From Bifidobacterium catenulatum DSM 16992 = JCM 1194 = LMG 11043 (lineage in GTDB: Bacteria; Actinomycetota; Actinomycetes; Actinomycetales; Bifidobacteriaceae), in NCBI RefSeq assembly GCF_001025195.1, contig NZ_AP012325.1, positions 992,001-1,056,000 of the forward strand: a DNA stretch of 64,000 nt, given 5' to 3'. The position numbers and the translations under genes are program-made. The notes below the pieces were generated by a model. That model did not search any database. It worked only from the letters and a program-made list of their open reading frames with translations, and had not been told where the DNA came from. This document shows positions 23,287 through 33,400 of the stretch, piece after piece (position 1 is the stretch's first letter; each line of letters opens with the position of its first letter).

Positions 23287-23668
23287 TCTCTCGAACACGG
23301 AATTCTGGGCGTCGCTGCTCGTCGCCTTGGTCGGGGGCGGTGGAGTGGGCGCCATCATCGGCGCGATCTCAAGCCGCCGCAAGGACACTGCCGACATCGC
23401 CGCGAAAGCCTGCGACATCCTGACCGATTCCGTCATCAAGCCATTGCGAGAGCAGGTGGAGTCGCAGGAGGAGCAGATACAGCACTTGGAGGTCCAGCAG
23501 CGCAAGTATTTCGCGTTGGCGGAGTACACGCGCCGTCTGTTCCATTGGCTTCAGCAGTTCTGCGAGGTCGTCGATCCCGACTTTCTTGAGCGGCATCCGA
23601 AACCGCATCTGCCGGACGAGCTGCGCGGCGACATCATGCCTGAATCATTCGGCAAGGAGGGACAATGA
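23261..23668 (+). CDS. membrane-anchored coiled-coil phage protein, 135 aa
   Basis: After a short N-terminus, one membrane segment (FWASLLVALVGGGGVGAIIGAI) is followed by SSRRKD and a coiled coil (LREQVESQEEQIQHLEVQQRKYFAL). In this layout it may be a holin-like or lysis accessory protein, or a minor tail protein that touches the membrane. Start 23261 (ATG) or 23273. The stop overlaps the next start (ATGA). The separate holin at 25462 makes a second holin less necessary. Confidence 0.55.
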   Translation: MGKPMPPFDLSNTEFWASLLVALVGGGGVGAIIGAISSRRKDTADIAAKACDILTDSVIKPLREQVESQEEQIQHLEVQQRKYFALAEYTRRLFHWLQQFCEVVDPDFLERHPKPHLPDELRGDIMPESFGKEGQ

Positions 23669-24318
23669 CGAGGATACGATTTCGTTTCCGCAGGCCGGAC
23701 GGTCTGACTGACGGCGGCTCATCTCCACGTGGACTGGTGGTCTGCTCGCCGACGAGCCGCGTCGTCCAAAAGGACGAGAGCATCATGCTGCCGTTGCCGT
23801 TCGTGGCGCGTCTGCCGGACGACGGGAGCGATCTGCTCGTTTCGTTGCAGCCGACCGGAAGGGACTGGTGCTGGACCATACGCGAGCAGGTCGGCGGTTA
23901 CACGCACGTGCGGCGAGTGATCGTGCCGGACAGCGTGCAGACGTTGGATTACGCGACGCTTGGAGAGGCGTCGTGGGCTTCGTCCGCAACGGCTGGCGGT
24001 CTCGTGCACAGCATGCGGGTGTATTCCGGCGTCATCACGTCGGGCGCGCACGTGCCCGCCGCCGAATTGAAACCGTCCGACAATGTGACGGTCGGCGACA
24101 CGTGCGTGGATTCGACCGGCAGGGTGTGGATGATAACCGGTCTTGTCGATTCGGACGCGGTGTTCGGCGTGGACACCGGGGTGACGCTCGGCGGCAGGGG
24201 CGAGCGTGGCGCGAGTTTCCTCAGCGGCATGGGTAGGCCGTCCGACCTGACGCAAGGCATCGTCGGCGATACTTACATCGATTTGACGACCGGCGACGTG
24301 TATCAGCTCCGGCTCTGA
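23665..24318 (+). CDS. tail fibre-type protein, 217 aa
   Basis: Starts in an ATGA overlap. The N-terminus is basic; the middle (LPFVARLPDDGSDLLVSLQP, WCWTIREQVGGYTHVRRVIVPD) is a compact beta region. The end (GRPSDLTQGIVGDTYIDLTTGDVYQL) is the short C-terminal fibre motif 'vGd.YiDl.tG.vY', which also ends the next fibre gene. It is likely an upper-baseplate or fibre connector. Function inferred from this shared motif. Confidence 0.6.
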   Translation: MTRIRFRFRRPDGLTDGGSSPRGLVVCSPTSRVVQKDESIMLPLPFVARLPDDGSDLLVSLQPTGRDWCWTIREQVGGYTHVRRVIVPDSVQTLDYATLGEASWASSATAGGLVHSMRVYSGVITSGAHVPAAELKPSDNVTVGDTCVDSTGRVWMITGLVDSDAVFGVDTGVTLGGRGERGASFLSGMGRPSDLTQGIVGDTYIDLTTGDVYQLRL

Positions 24319-24381
24319 ATTTTCTCACATCTCATATCTCACAAAATAAAATGATTCGATTTCCAAGGAGGAATTGCGAAA

Positions 24382-25026
24382 ATGGCATGGACTGCGACTG
24401 GCGGCAACCTGAAAGGACCGAAGGGCGATCCGGGTACGAATGGCGCGAAGGGGGATGCGGGCACGAGCCTGCACGTCGCCAACATCACCGTCTCAAGCAA
24501 CAGCGACGTGGCGACGAGCGTGCTCTCGCCATCCGCGCCGATGACGGTAGGAGATCTGATCTCCGACACCAATGGGAACCTGTTCACGGTCACTTCCATC
24601 GTCAACGACACGACCGTCCACGTGTCCAACGTGATCGGCGGCGTGAGCTTCAAGGGGCCGAAGGGAGAGAAGGGCGCGGACGGAGCGCCCGGCAAGGACG
24701 GTACCGGCGTCACCATCCTCGGCTCATACGCTTCCCTCGAAGCGTTGAAGGCCGAACATGCGACCGGCAATGCAGGCGACGCCTATCTTATCGGAGGCCA
24801 CCTGTACGTGTGGGATACGGTCGGCGCGGACTGGAAGGACGTCGGCACCATCCAGGGGCCGAAGGGAGATAAGGGCGAACCCGGCATCAACGGCAAGGAC
24901 GGTACGAACGGCGTGAACGGTCTCGGCTGGACTTATGGCCACGGCGTGCCGTCATTGACTGGGGTGCCGGTTGGCAGCCTGTATCTTGACCTCGATACCG
25001 GCAACGTGTACGCCTTCAACGCCTAG
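24382..25026 (+). CDS. collagen-like tail fibre protein
   Basis: 214 residues. Gly-x-y collagen-type runs occur three times (GPKGDPGTNGAKGDAG, GPKGEKGADGAPGKDGTG, GPKGDKGEPGINGKDG) between globular parts, as in phage receptor-binding fibres that form triple helices. The C-terminus VPVGSLYLDLDTGNVYAFNA is the tip motif shared with the previous gene. AAGGAGG upstream of ATG 24382. It probably makes a trimeric fibre for host contact. Confidence 0.75.
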   Translation: MAWTATGGNLKGPKGDPGTNGAKGDAGTSLHVANITVSSNSDVATSVLSPSAPMTVGDLISDTNGNLFTVTSIVNDTTVHVSNVIGGVSFKGPKGEKGADGAPGKDGTGVTILGSYASLEALKAEHATGNAGDAYLIGGHLYVWDTVGADWKDVGTIQGPKGDKGEPGINGKDGTNGVNGLGWTYGHGVPSLTGVPVGSLYLDLDTGNVYAFNA

Positions 25027-25035
25027 GAGGTGGTT

Positions 25036-25296
25036 GTGAATATGGCATGGTCCAATGTCGGGAATCTCAAAGGCCCCAAGGGTGATGTGGGCGACGCCGA
25101 GGGCAGTATCCAGCAGGGCGCGATTGTCTTCGCTTACGATTCCAGTCCAGCGGCAAAAGCGATGCTCGAAAGCGAGGAATGGGTCTTGTTGGGAAATTTC
25201 ACCGTCTACGTAAACAGTTCGACACATGACATCAGCTTCTATCCGTCGCCGGCTGCTACCGACTCGCGCTGTTTATGCGTGTTCGCGAAGGCGTGA
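25036..25296 (+). CDS. short paralogue of the collagen-like fibre, 86 aa
   Basis: Begins MVNMAWSNVGNLKGPKGDVGD, matching the first residues of the gene before it (MAWTATGGNLKGPKGDPG), then a short beta tail (WVLLGNFTVYVNSSTHDISFY). Start GTG 25036 is 5 bases after AGGAGG; ATG 25042 is the alternative. It looks like a copy of the fibre head that kept only one collagen unit. Possible fibre cap or second receptor-binding tip. Confidence 0.6.
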   Translation: MNMAWSNVGNLKGPKGDVGDAEGSIQQGAIVFAYDSSPAAKAMLESEEWVLLGNFTVYVNSSTHDISFYPSPAATDSRCLCVFAKA

Positions 25297-25311
25297 TTTG
25301 GAGGACCGACA

Positions 25312-25401
25312 GTGACGCATCTCATGATCGCAATCGTAGCGTACCTGGTATTGCTCGTGCTTATCCTCATGTTCAATCACGGCGCGCATATGCATTTGTG
25401 A
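25312..25401 (+). CDS. 29-residue single-pass membrane peptide
   Basis: GTG 25312 lies 7 bases after GGAGG (25300-25304) and the ORF ends at 25401. The peptide is MTHLMIAIVAYLVLLVLILM followed by FNHGAHMHL, one hydrophobic segment with a His-rich end. Its place right before holin and endolysin suggests a lysis-module membrane peptide. It is too short to assign to a family. Confidence 0.5.
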   Translation: MTHLMIAIVAYLVLLVLILMFNHGAHMHL

Positions 25402-25412
25402 CCACTATTTTC

Positions 25413-25440
25413 AAGGCCGTCTCCCCGGAGGCGGCCTTCC
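25413..25440 (+). terminator. hairpin before the holin gene
   Basis: AAGGCCG pairs with CGGCCTT and the inner CTC with GAG around a four-base loop, 11 pairs including one G-T. Only a short pyrimidine-rich tail follows. It may attenuate read-through from fibre genes to lysis genes. Confidence 0.5.
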
Positions 25441-25461
25441 TTATGCCCGAAGGAGGCAATC

Positions 25462-25899
25462 ATGGCGGAACACGCCAACGAAAAACAAACCACCAATCTT
25501 CCCGGATTGACCGGCGAGCGTGTCAAGGCCGGAGTGACCATCGTGGTCACGCTCTACGCTCTGGTCAACGCCGGCCTGTCCTTGGCCGGCATCAATCCGC
25601 TGCCTTTCACCAACGAGCAGGTCAGCGCTTCAATCTTCGGTGTCATCGGCATCGCCGGAACCATTTACGGCTGGTGGAAGAACCAGAACATCACCAGCGC
25701 GAGCCTTGCTGGCCAGCAGCTCGTGGATGCATTGAAGAAAGAGGGCGTGGTCAATGGCATCAGCGCAGCGAAGAGCGCGGCCTTGAGCGCCGCTTCCGCC
25801 GTGGCCAGGACCGAGCCGAAGGACGCCACGGACACCGCCACGGCCACCGCCGACACCACGGAAGCTGACGCTGATCTCGAGCCGGGCGGTACCGTCTGA
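25462..25899 (+). CDS. phage holin (SPP1 family-like)
   Basis: 145 residues; GAAGGAGG upstream. Two membrane segments (VKAGVTIVVTLYALVNAGLSLAG and ASIFGVIGIAGTIYGWW) separated by PLPFTNEQ, followed by NQNITSASLAGQQLVDALK, are typical of the SPP1-type holins of Gram-positive phages. A polar Thr/Ala/Asp-rich tail follows. It makes membrane lesions that release the endolysin, whose gene starts at the holin stop (ATGA at 25899). Confidence 0.85.
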   Translation: MAEHANEKQTTNLPGLTGERVKAGVTIVVTLYALVNAGLSLAGINPLPFTNEQVSASIFGVIGIAGTIYGWWKNQNITSASLAGQQLVDALKKEGVVNGISAAKSAALSAASAVARTEPKDATDTATATADTTEADADLEPGGTV

Positions 25900-26807
25900 T
25901 GACCGGCGCAAGCTTCGCGAAATGGCGCGGCAGCCCGAATCACTACCAGGGGCGCAATGGCCTGCATGTCGACCACATCACCCTGCACATCATGGTCGGC
26001 CGATTGGCCGGCACGGACTCGTGCTTCATGCGCTCCAGCTTCCAAGCCGCCAGCCATTACGGGGTCGGCGGCGACGGCAGCGTCTACCAGTGGGTGGACG
26101 AGGCGAACGGCTCGTGGGCCGACGCCAACTGGCAATCCGATTGCAGCGGCATCACCATCGAGCATGAGGGCGGAATGGCCGGCGTTCCGGTCACCGACGC
26201 GGAGGTCGAGGCCAGCGCCAAGCTGTGCGCCGACATCGCACGCCGATACGGTTGGAAGACCCTCTGGCATGACGCCTCGGGCAATCGCGCCGGGAACATC
26301 GTCCTGCATCGAGAGGTGCCAGGCACTGACCACTTCGGCTGTCCCGACAGGTGCGTCAACGCGCTGCCGGTGGACAGGATCATCAAGAGAGCAAACGAAT
26401 TATTGGGAGGAGACGACATGTCAGCTGAAGACGTGTGGAATTTTCGACAGAATGGTGTCCTGATGCGTGATCGCGTGCAGGGCACGGACGCGGCTGCGAA
26501 CGCCACGAAGAAGGAGCTTTTCAGGCTTTCGCAGTGGGACAGGAACACCCACGCGTCCGCCTTGGGCAATCTCGTGGTCGAACAGCCGGTGCATGGTGGT
26601 GCAAAATTGGGCGACCGTGTGGCCGGCATCGACTCTAAGACCAGCCAGCTCATCACGCAGGTGACGGCTTTGACCGAGGCGGTCAAGACCCTCGCCGAGA
26701 GCAAGGGCGCCGACCCCGACCAGATCGCCGCCGCGGTCGAGAAGGCCGTCAAGGCCAAGCTCGACAAGCTCAGGATTACCGTCATGGACGGTTCCGACGA
26801 AAAATAA
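25899..26807 (+). CDS. endolysin, N-acetylmuramoyl-L-alanine amidase
   Basis: 302 residues. The N-terminal domain (to about residue 170) is amidase_2/PGRP-like: HITLHIMVG, ASHYGVGGDGSVYQWV, and HREVPGTDHFGCPDR give the zinc His and Cys ligands. It cuts between MurNAc and L-Ala of peptidoglycan. The C-terminal half is helical and Lys/Ala-rich (ELFRLSQWDRNTHASALGNLV, then a coiled coil), a pattern seen in other bifidophage lysins, probably for wall binding or oligomer formation. It is the last phage gene. Confidence 0.9.
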   Translation: MTGASFAKWRGSPNHYQGRNGLHVDHITLHIMVGRLAGTDSCFMRSSFQAASHYGVGGDGSVYQWVDEANGSWADANWQSDCSGITIEHEGGMAGVPVTDAEVEASAKLCADIARRYGWKTLWHDASGNRAGNIVLHREVPGTDHFGCPDRCVNALPVDRIIKRANELLGGDDMSAEDVWNFRQNGVLMRDRVQGTDAAANATKKELFRLSQWDRNTHASALGNLVVEQPVHGGAKLGDRVAGIDSKTSQLITQVTALTEAVKTLAESKGADPDQIAAAVEKAVKAKLDKLRITVMDGSDEK

Positions 26808-27180
26808 GCGTTGCACCTGTTTCAGGCACAACACTTAACCGTGAGTGATTTTCTGGTGTGAGAAAATTCCCGCATTCGAATGCTTGTGGAAATTTTTGCA
26901 CCTGTTTTTTTAACACGCGCCCCTCTCTCAGCTGATGCTGGGGGAGGGGCGTTTTCGTGTTTCCGGCGGGTGTATCATACGGAGAAAGCAGAAAAATAGA
27001 GTCTACTTTGAGTGACACTCAGGTGGTGGAAACACGAAACTCCAAGCGTGGCAACGCATGTAGAAACCTCATTGCTATAAACCGTGCTTATAACGACACT
27101 CAAATTTTCTTAATGTCTTATAGCAAGACGATTTGTGATAGCTTGAGCGGGTTGCATTGTTTATATCAGATGGAGGATTC
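26808..27180 (+). other. 373-base phage/host junction region
   Basis: No gene. It holds a 12-bp direct repeat TTGCACCTGTTT (26811-26822 and 26896-26907), a 7-bp hairpin (26848-26867), a 12-bp palindrome GCATTCGAATGC (26872-26883), the terminator at 26918-26955, and an AT-rich part that must contain the metE promoter. The right attachment site must be here, since phage and host genes are on either side, but its core cannot be defined without the left end. Confidence 0.5.
26918..26955 (+). terminator. terminator of the phage lysis operon
   Basis: CGCCCCTC (26918-26925) pairs with GAGGGGCG (26944-26951), followed by TTTT. The 18-base loop is long, but the stem is perfect and GC-rich. It separates phage late transcription from metE. 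Confidence 0.75.
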
Positions 27181-29487
27181 ATGTCCGCTCTCACTTCCGT
27201 CTCCGGTTTCCCGCGCATCGGCCAGAACCGCGAGCTGAAGAAGATTATCGAAGCCTATTGGAAGGGTGCCGCCGCGCTTGACGACGTGCGTGCCACCGCC
27301 AAGGAACTGCGCGCCAAGCATTGGAAGCTGCAGCAGGCCGCCGGCATCGACCTGATTCCGAGCAACGACTTCAGCTATTACGACCAGATGCTCGACACTG
27401 CCATCCTGCTCAACGTCATTCCGCAGCGCTACCAGCGTCTCGCCTTCGAGAACCCGGAAGAGACCCTCTTCGCAATGGGCCGCGGCTATCAGGGCGAGAA
27501 GGGCGACGTGACCGCCCTGCCGATGAAGAAGTGGTTCACCACCAACTACCACTACCTGGTGCCGGAAGTCGATGAAGTCACCGACATCAAGCTCAACAGC
27601 ACCAAGCCGTTCGACGAGTTCAACGAGGCGAAGGCGCTCGGCATCACCACCAAGCCGGTGCTCATCGGCCCGTACACTTTCCTCAAGCTCGCCCGCAACC
27701 CGCAAGCCGAAGAACTCGAATACGATAAGGGCCTGATCAACGCGGTCGCCGCCGTCTACGCCGAAGTCGTGGCTAAGTTCGCCGAACTGGGTGCCGAATG
27801 GATCCAGATTGACGAACCGTACCTCGTGCTCGACAAGGAACCGGGCGACGTCGAACTGTTCAAGAGCCTATACGCCAAGATCCTGCCCGCACGCGATGGC
27901 AAGATCAAGGTGCTGCTCAACACCTACTTCGGCCACATCGCCGACGTGTATGAGACTGTCAACCTGCTCGCCTTCGACGGCATCGGACTCGATCTCAACG
28001 AAGGCAAGGATGAGAATCTCGCCGCTGTTGAAAAGTTTGGCGTCGCAGAGAACACCACCATCTTCGCCGGCGTGGTCAACGGCCGCAACATCTGGCGCAA
28101 CGATTACGCCGTCAGCCTCGGCCTCGTCGACGCGCTGAAGAAGGTCACCGACAGCGTAGCCGTCTCTACCGCAAGCTCCCTGCTGCACGTGCCGTTCAGC
28201 ACCGAAGGTGAGGACGGTCTCGCCGACGACGTGCGCAAACATTTCGCCTTCGCCGTTGAAAAGCTTGGCGAACTGCACGACATCGCGGTCCTTGCCGACG
28301 CCAGCGAAGAAGCCAAGAAGGCATCCGAAGCGTTGGCCGCCAACCAGGCACTGTTCGACGGTACCCGCGTTGCCGCCGACAAGAACGTGGCGGAACGTCT
28401 CGCAGCCCTGACCGACGCGGACTTCGTACGCCAGCCGGCACGCGCCGAACGTCAGAAGGCACAGCGCGAGTCGTTGAACCTGCCATTGCTGCCGACCACC
28501 ACCATCGGATCCTTCCCGCAAACCAAGGAAGTGCGCGCCGAACGCGCTAGGCTGCGCAAGGGTGAGATCACCAAGGCAGAATACGACGAATACATGAAGG
28601 CGCAGATTGACGCCTGCATCAAGCATCAGGAGCAGATCGGCCTCGACGTGCTTGTGCATGGCGAATTCGAACGTAACGACATGGTCGAATACTTCGGCCA
28701 GAACCTCAACGGTTTCCTGTTCACCAAGAACGCTTGGGTGCAGTCCTACGGCACCCGCTGCGTGAAGCCCCCGATCGTATGGGGCGACGTGTCCCGCGCC
28801 AACCCGATCACCGTTGAATGGAGCGCCTACGCTCAGTCCCGCACCAGCCATGTGATGAAGGGCATGCTCACCGGCCCGGTCACCATTCTCAACTGGTCCT
28901 GGCCGCGCGAGGACATCACCCACGAGCAGCAGACCCAGCAGCTGGCTCTCGCCATCCGCGACGAAGTGCTTGACCTCGAAGCTGCTGGCATCAAGGTCAT
29001 CCAGATCGACGAGGCCGCCCTGCGCGAAAAGCTGCCGCTCAGGAAGACCGACTGGCACAAGAAGTACCTCGACTGGGCCATTCCGGCATTCCGACTGGTG
29101 CACTCCGCGGTCAAGCCGACCACGCAGATCCACACCCATATGTGCTACTCGGAGTTTAACGACATCATCACCGACATCGACGCTATGGACGCCGACGTGA
29201 TCTCCTTCGAAGCCTCCCGCGGTGATCTTGTGGTGCTCGACGCCATTCACGACGCCAACTTCGAAACCGAAGCTGGCCCGGGCGTCTACGACATCCACTC
29301 GCCGCGCATCCCGTCCGAAGCGGAAATCGAGGAACGCATCTACGAAATCCTCAAGAAGATGGACATCGAAAAGGTGTGGATCAACCCCGACTGCGGTTTG
29401 AAGACACGCGGCAACGCCGAAACCTGGCCGAGCCTGGAGAACCTCGTCGCAGCGGCCAAGGCCGTGCGCGCCAAACTCGCCAAGTAA
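27181..29487 (+). CDS. metE: cobalamin-independent methionine synthase
   Basis: 768 residues, full length for MetE. It transfers the methyl group of 5-methyltetrahydropteroyl-triglutamate to homocysteine, giving methionine. The N-terminal domain starts [16 protein letters not shown]; the catalytic C-terminal domain has [11 protein letters not shown], zinc ligands in [11 protein letters not shown] and the last Cys in [11 protein letters not shown]. Start ATG 27181 after GGAGG. metF follows 29 bases after the stop, so the two form a unit that makes and uses methyl-folate. The prophage ends directly upstream, so its promoter region lies in the short spacer. Confidence 0.97.
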   Translation: MSALTSVSGFPRIGQNRELKKIIEAYWKGAAALDDVRATAKELRAKHWKLQQAAGIDLIPSNDFSYYDQMLDTAILLNVIPQRYQRLAFENPEETLFAMGRGYQGEKGDVTALPMKKWFTTNYHYLVPEVDEVTDIKLNSTKPFDEFNEAKALGITTKPVLIGPYTFLKLARNPQAEELEYDKGLINAVAAVYAEVVAKFAELGAEWIQIDEPYLVLDKEPGDVELFKSLYAKILPARDGKIKVLLNTYFGHIADVYETVNLLAFDGIGLDLNEGKDENLAAVEKFGVAENTTIFAGVVNGRNIWRNDYAVSLGLVDALKKVTDSVAVSTASSLLHVPFSTEGEDGLADDVRKHFAFAVEKLGELHDIAVLADASEEAKKASEALAANQALFDGTRVAADKNVAERLAALTDADFVRQPARAERQKAQRESLNLPLLPTTTIGSFPQTKEVRAERARLRKGEITKAEYDEYMKAQIDACIKHQEQIGLDVLVHGEFERNDMVEYFGQNLNGFLFTKNAWVQSYGTRCVKPPIVWGDVSRANPITVEWSAYAQSRTSHVMKGMLTGPVTILNWSWPREDITHEQQTQQLALAIRDEVLDLEAAGIKVIQIDEAALREKLPLRKTDWHKKYLDWAIPAFRLVHSAVKPTTQIHTHMCYSEFNDIITDIDAMDADVISFEASRGDLVVLDAIHDANFETEAGPGVYDIHSPRIPSEAEIEERIYEILKKMDIEKVWINPDCGLKTRGNAETWPSLENLVAAAKAVRAKLAK

Positions 29488-29516
29488 GGCGAAACGTTAG
29501 GAACAAGACAACAGCC

Positions 29517-30356
29517 ATGCATTCGCCAATGTTCTCGCTCGAGGTGTTCCCTCCAAAGCGAACCTCCCCTGTGGGTACCATTTACGACACGTTGGATGGC
29601 CTGCAGGGGTTGGACCCCGATTTCATTTCCGTCACCTACGGCACCGGCAAATCATCCGACCGTACGCTGACAGCGCGCATCGCCCACACCGTGAGTGAAT
29701 ACGGCATCCCCAGTGTGGCCCATCTGACCGCGCAATATCTGAACAAGGATGACGTCGACCAGGCACTCGACATGTTCGAACAGGCCAAAGTCTCCGGCGT
29801 ACTCGCCTTGCGTGGCGACCGCATCGACGGTGTCGAACCGGCAGGAGTGTTCGAACATGCCAGCGATCTGGCCGTGTATATCCGCCAGCAGCGTCCGGGC
29901 ATGAAGATCTACGGCGCCTGCTATCCGGAAAAGCATCCGCAGGCGGCAACACTGGAAGAAGACATCGACAATCTCAAAAAGAAAGTCGACGCCGGCGTGA
30001 CACACCTGATCTCGCAACTGTTCTACGATAACGAGGACTTCCTAAGATTCCTCGACAAAGCGAGGACTGCAGGCATCGACGTGCCGATCGAAGCGGGCAT
30101 CATGCCAGTCATGAACGCGAAATCGGTGTTGAACATGTCGAGCAAATGTCAGTCGAAGATTCCCGAAAAACTCGGCATCATGCTCGATAAATGGGGAAGC
30201 GACAAGGCTTTGCTTAAAGAGGCGGGTATCGCTTACGCATCCGAGCAGATCTGCGATTTGGTAGCGCGGGGCGTCGACGGTGTGCACCTGTATACGATGA
30301 ACCATCCATGCGTCAGTCGACGTATTTGGTCCAACGTCAAACCATTCTTCGTCTGA
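29517..30356 (+). CDS. metF: 5,10-methylenetetrahydrofolate reductase
   Basis: 279 residues. FSLEVFPPKRTSPVG at the N-terminus, DFISVTYGTGKSSDRT, VLALRGDRIDG and GVTHLISQLFYDNEDF are all MetF signature stretches of the FAD-dependent TIM barrel. It reduces methylene-THF to methyl-THF, the methyl donor for MetE. Start ATG 29517 with TAGGAAC upstream. Followed by a strong terminator. Confidence 0.95.
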   Translation: MHSPMFSLEVFPPKRTSPVGTIYDTLDGLQGLDPDFISVTYGTGKSSDRTLTARIAHTVSEYGIPSVAHLTAQYLNKDDVDQALDMFEQAKVSGVLALRGDRIDGVEPAGVFEHASDLAVYIRQQRPGMKIYGACYPEKHPQAATLEEDIDNLKKKVDAGVTHLISQLFYDNEDFLRFLDKARTAGIDVPIEAGIMPVMNAKSVLNMSSKCQSKIPEKLGIMLDKWGSDKALLKEAGIAYASEQICDLVARGVDGVHLYTMNHPCVSRRIWSNVKPFFV

Positions 30357-30378
30357 TTTCAGGCGATGCAACAAACAT

Positions 30379-30418
30379 CAGGGGCGGTTGCGGGTATTTC
30401 GCAACCGCCCCTGGTTTT
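30379..30418 (+). terminator. strong terminator of metE-metF
   Basis: Perfect 14-bp stem CAGGGGCGGTTGCG (30379-30392) with CGCAACCGCCCCTG (30400-30413), 7-base loop, then GTTTT. Confidence 0.93.
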
Positions 30419-30438
30419 ATACGGTTACTATAGAAACC

Positions 30439-33400
30439 ATGACTTCCATGCAACACAAGTTCGGAGCGCTCGATCTGATTCGAGCAGGGCTGCAAGATCT
30501 CGACAAAGCTCGCACATTGTTCGATGAGCTGCACAATGACGGCATTGACGATGACAGAATGCGACTGCTGCTGACAACGCTGGAAAAAGCATGCGATCCT
30601 GACGTCGCACTCAGCAACCTGGTGGACATCATCAAAGTGGTGCAAAGCCAAGGTGAGGATTTCACCAACATCATCGCCGATGAGAACTCTTTCATACGAC
30701 TGATTACCGTGCTTGGCGTATCCGATGAAATGGGCAAGCTCATGCGATTCCGTCCCGAACTCGTGGAGGCCGCGGCCAATGACGCCTGCGAAAGCCATCT
30801 TTACAATCACGAACAGCGCAGAGCGCATGTGCTCAAATCGGTAGGAGCCGATCCCAATGACCATACCATGCCGACCGCAAGCCTGCCACTTGCCGAAGCT
30901 GCGACGGCGCTACGTAAAACCTATCGCAAACAACTCGCCGCAATCATGGCGCAAGATGCCACTGCGAACGATCCCATCACAATCCAACCGCGCATCAGCA
31001 CCGAACTTTCCGACCTAGCGGACGCGGCGCTTGAAGGCGCGCTCGCCATCGCACGCCATGAAGTGGACGGCAGCGAACATGTGCGTTTCGCCATCATCGG
31101 CATGGGCAAACTGGGCGCACAGGAGCTCAACTATGTATCCGACGTGGACCTGATCTACGTGGTGGAACCCGCCGACGCGGATACCAATGGCATGACGCTC
31201 AGCCGAGTCGGAACCAAAATGGCGACCACCCTGCAACGCGTATGCCAATCCGTCATTATGGGTGTCGCCGAACCGACTCTCTGGCAGATTGACGGCGGAC
31301 TGCGCCCCGAAGGCAAGGATGGTCCACTGGTACGCCGGCTCGAATCCCATGAAGCCTATTATGAGCAATGGGCGGAAAACTGGGAATTCCAAGCTCTGCT
31401 CAAAGCACGCCCGGTAGCCGGCGATTCTGACCTTGGTCAAGCGTATATGAGCATGACCCGACCGTTCGTCTGGACCGCATCCAAACGAGACAACTTCGTT
31501 TACGATTGCCAGCAGATGCGCAAACGTGTCGAAGATCTTATCCCCAACCCGCTCAAAGACCGCGAAATCAAACTCGGCAGGGGAGGTCTGCGCGACGTTG
31601 AATTCACCGTGCAGATGCTTCAACTCGTGCATGGGCGCTCCGACGAGGCATTGCGTACCAGCTCCACACTCGAATCCCTGCAAGCCTTGGCCGAAGGTGG
31701 ATACGTCTCACGCAAACAAGCCAAAAAACTCTCATGGGACTACCGATTCGAACGAGTACTGGAACACCGACAGCAAATGTGGGCGCTCAAGCGCACCCAC
31801 CTGTTCCCGGACCTCGGCAAAGCCAGCGCAGGAGGCCTTGAACGCAAACGAGACATCACCATCGACGAGCTGAACCAAAATATCGAACTACGTCGACTCG
31901 CACGCGCGTTCCACTTGCATCCCGAAGAACTCGTCAACAAATATGATGAGACGCGTCGCGAAGTACGCCACCTGCACATGGACATCTATTACAGGCCCAT
32001 GCTGCCCATCAACGCGGGACTCGACGACGAACAGGTGGAACTGTCCACGAAAGCCACGCAAGAACGATTCGAATCCATCGGATTCGCCGACGCCGACGCG
32101 GCCATGCGCCACGTCACCGCACTCACCGCAGGCATCTCCCGAGCCGCGAAAATCAACCGCATCCTGCTGCCCGCAGTATTGCAATGGCTCGGCGAAGGGC
32201 AGAATCCAGACATGGGACTGCTCAACTGGCGCAAACTCGAAGAAAACTTCGGTTCCGAAAGCGAATACCTCGGATTCCTACGCGACTCGCCATCAGCGGC
32301 ACAACGCCTATGTCACGTACTATCCAACTCACGATTCCTCGGCGACGCACTCAACAAATCCGTCGAATCCGTCACTTGGCTCGGCAACGACGAATCCCTG
32401 CAACCACGCTCGCGCGAAAGCCTCAATATCCAAACCAAGGCAACGCTCGAACGCAACGCCGGCAACATCAACGACTTCGCCAACTCCATCCGAGCCATGC
32501 GCAGACACGAAATCGAACGTATCGGCCTCGCATGGATGAGCGGCGTGATTGACGATGAAGCATCGCTCGCCGGCATGACCGACGTATACGACGCAGCCAT
32601 CGAAGCGTCACTGCAATGGGCCATCCGGCATCGCATCAACGACATGCAGCTCGAACAAGCGCCCGCCGCAATCGCCATCATCGGCATGGGACGCTACGGC
32701 GGCAGGGAAGTTAACTTCAGCTCCGACGCCGACGTGATCATCATCTATCGGCCAGCCGAAGGCGCCGACGACACCCAAGCCAACCTCTTCGCACGCAAAG
32801 TACAGGAAGACCTGCGCGCGATCCTGCAAGGCCCAACCACATTCGAACCAAAAATCGAACTCGACATGGACTTGAGACCTGAAGGCAAAAACGGACCACT
32901 CGTACGTTCCTACGCATCCTGCGAGGAATACTACCGATCCTGGGCAAGCACATGGGAACACCAGGCACTGCTACGCGCCCGGTACGCAGCCGGTGACGCG
33001 GCGCTCGCCGAGGACTTCCTGATGAACATCGCCGATCCGCTTAGATATCCGAAGATCGATCTTACGGAAACACAAATTGCTGAAATCCGTAAGCTCAAGG
33101 CACGTATGGAAGCCGAACGTTTGCCGCGCGGCGTACGCAGGGATCGCCATCTGAAACTCGGCAAGGGTGGACTATCGGATGTTGAGTGGACGATTCAACT
33201 GCTGCAATTGCAGCATGCGGGAGACAACGCCAACCTGCGCGTCAACGGCACATTGCAGGCATTGGACGAGCTGGAACATCGCAAGCTGATCTCCGCCGGC
33301 GACGCCGTGGTGTTGCGTAAGGCATGGCGCATGTGCACTGCCGCGCGCAACGGCAGCTATTTGTGGAGCGGACGCGTCAATCAGGCCGATATTCTGCCGG

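Larger units (their letters stand above)
1..26955 (+). mobile_element. prophage (siphovirus type), right-hand part
   Basis: Every gene from the window start to the endolysin is on the plus strand and follows the standard siphovirus order: terminase, portal, MuF, scaffold, capsid, connectors, tail tube, chaperones, tape measure, distal tail, fibres, holin, endolysin. The genes are packed with ATGA overlaps, unlike the spaced host genes to the right. The left end, integrase and lysogeny genes are outside the window. The right boundary must lie between the endolysin stop (26807) and the metE start (27181); the terminator at 26918-26955 is the last recognisable phage-side signal. No attachment core can be proved without the other end. 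Confidence 0.95.

Noticed and set aside
17396..25296. Invertible receptor-binding cassette (shufflon) as known from some bifidobacterial prophages
   Set aside because: No minus-strand alternative fibre ends, no inverted repeats at gene ends and no recombinase gene are present in this segment.
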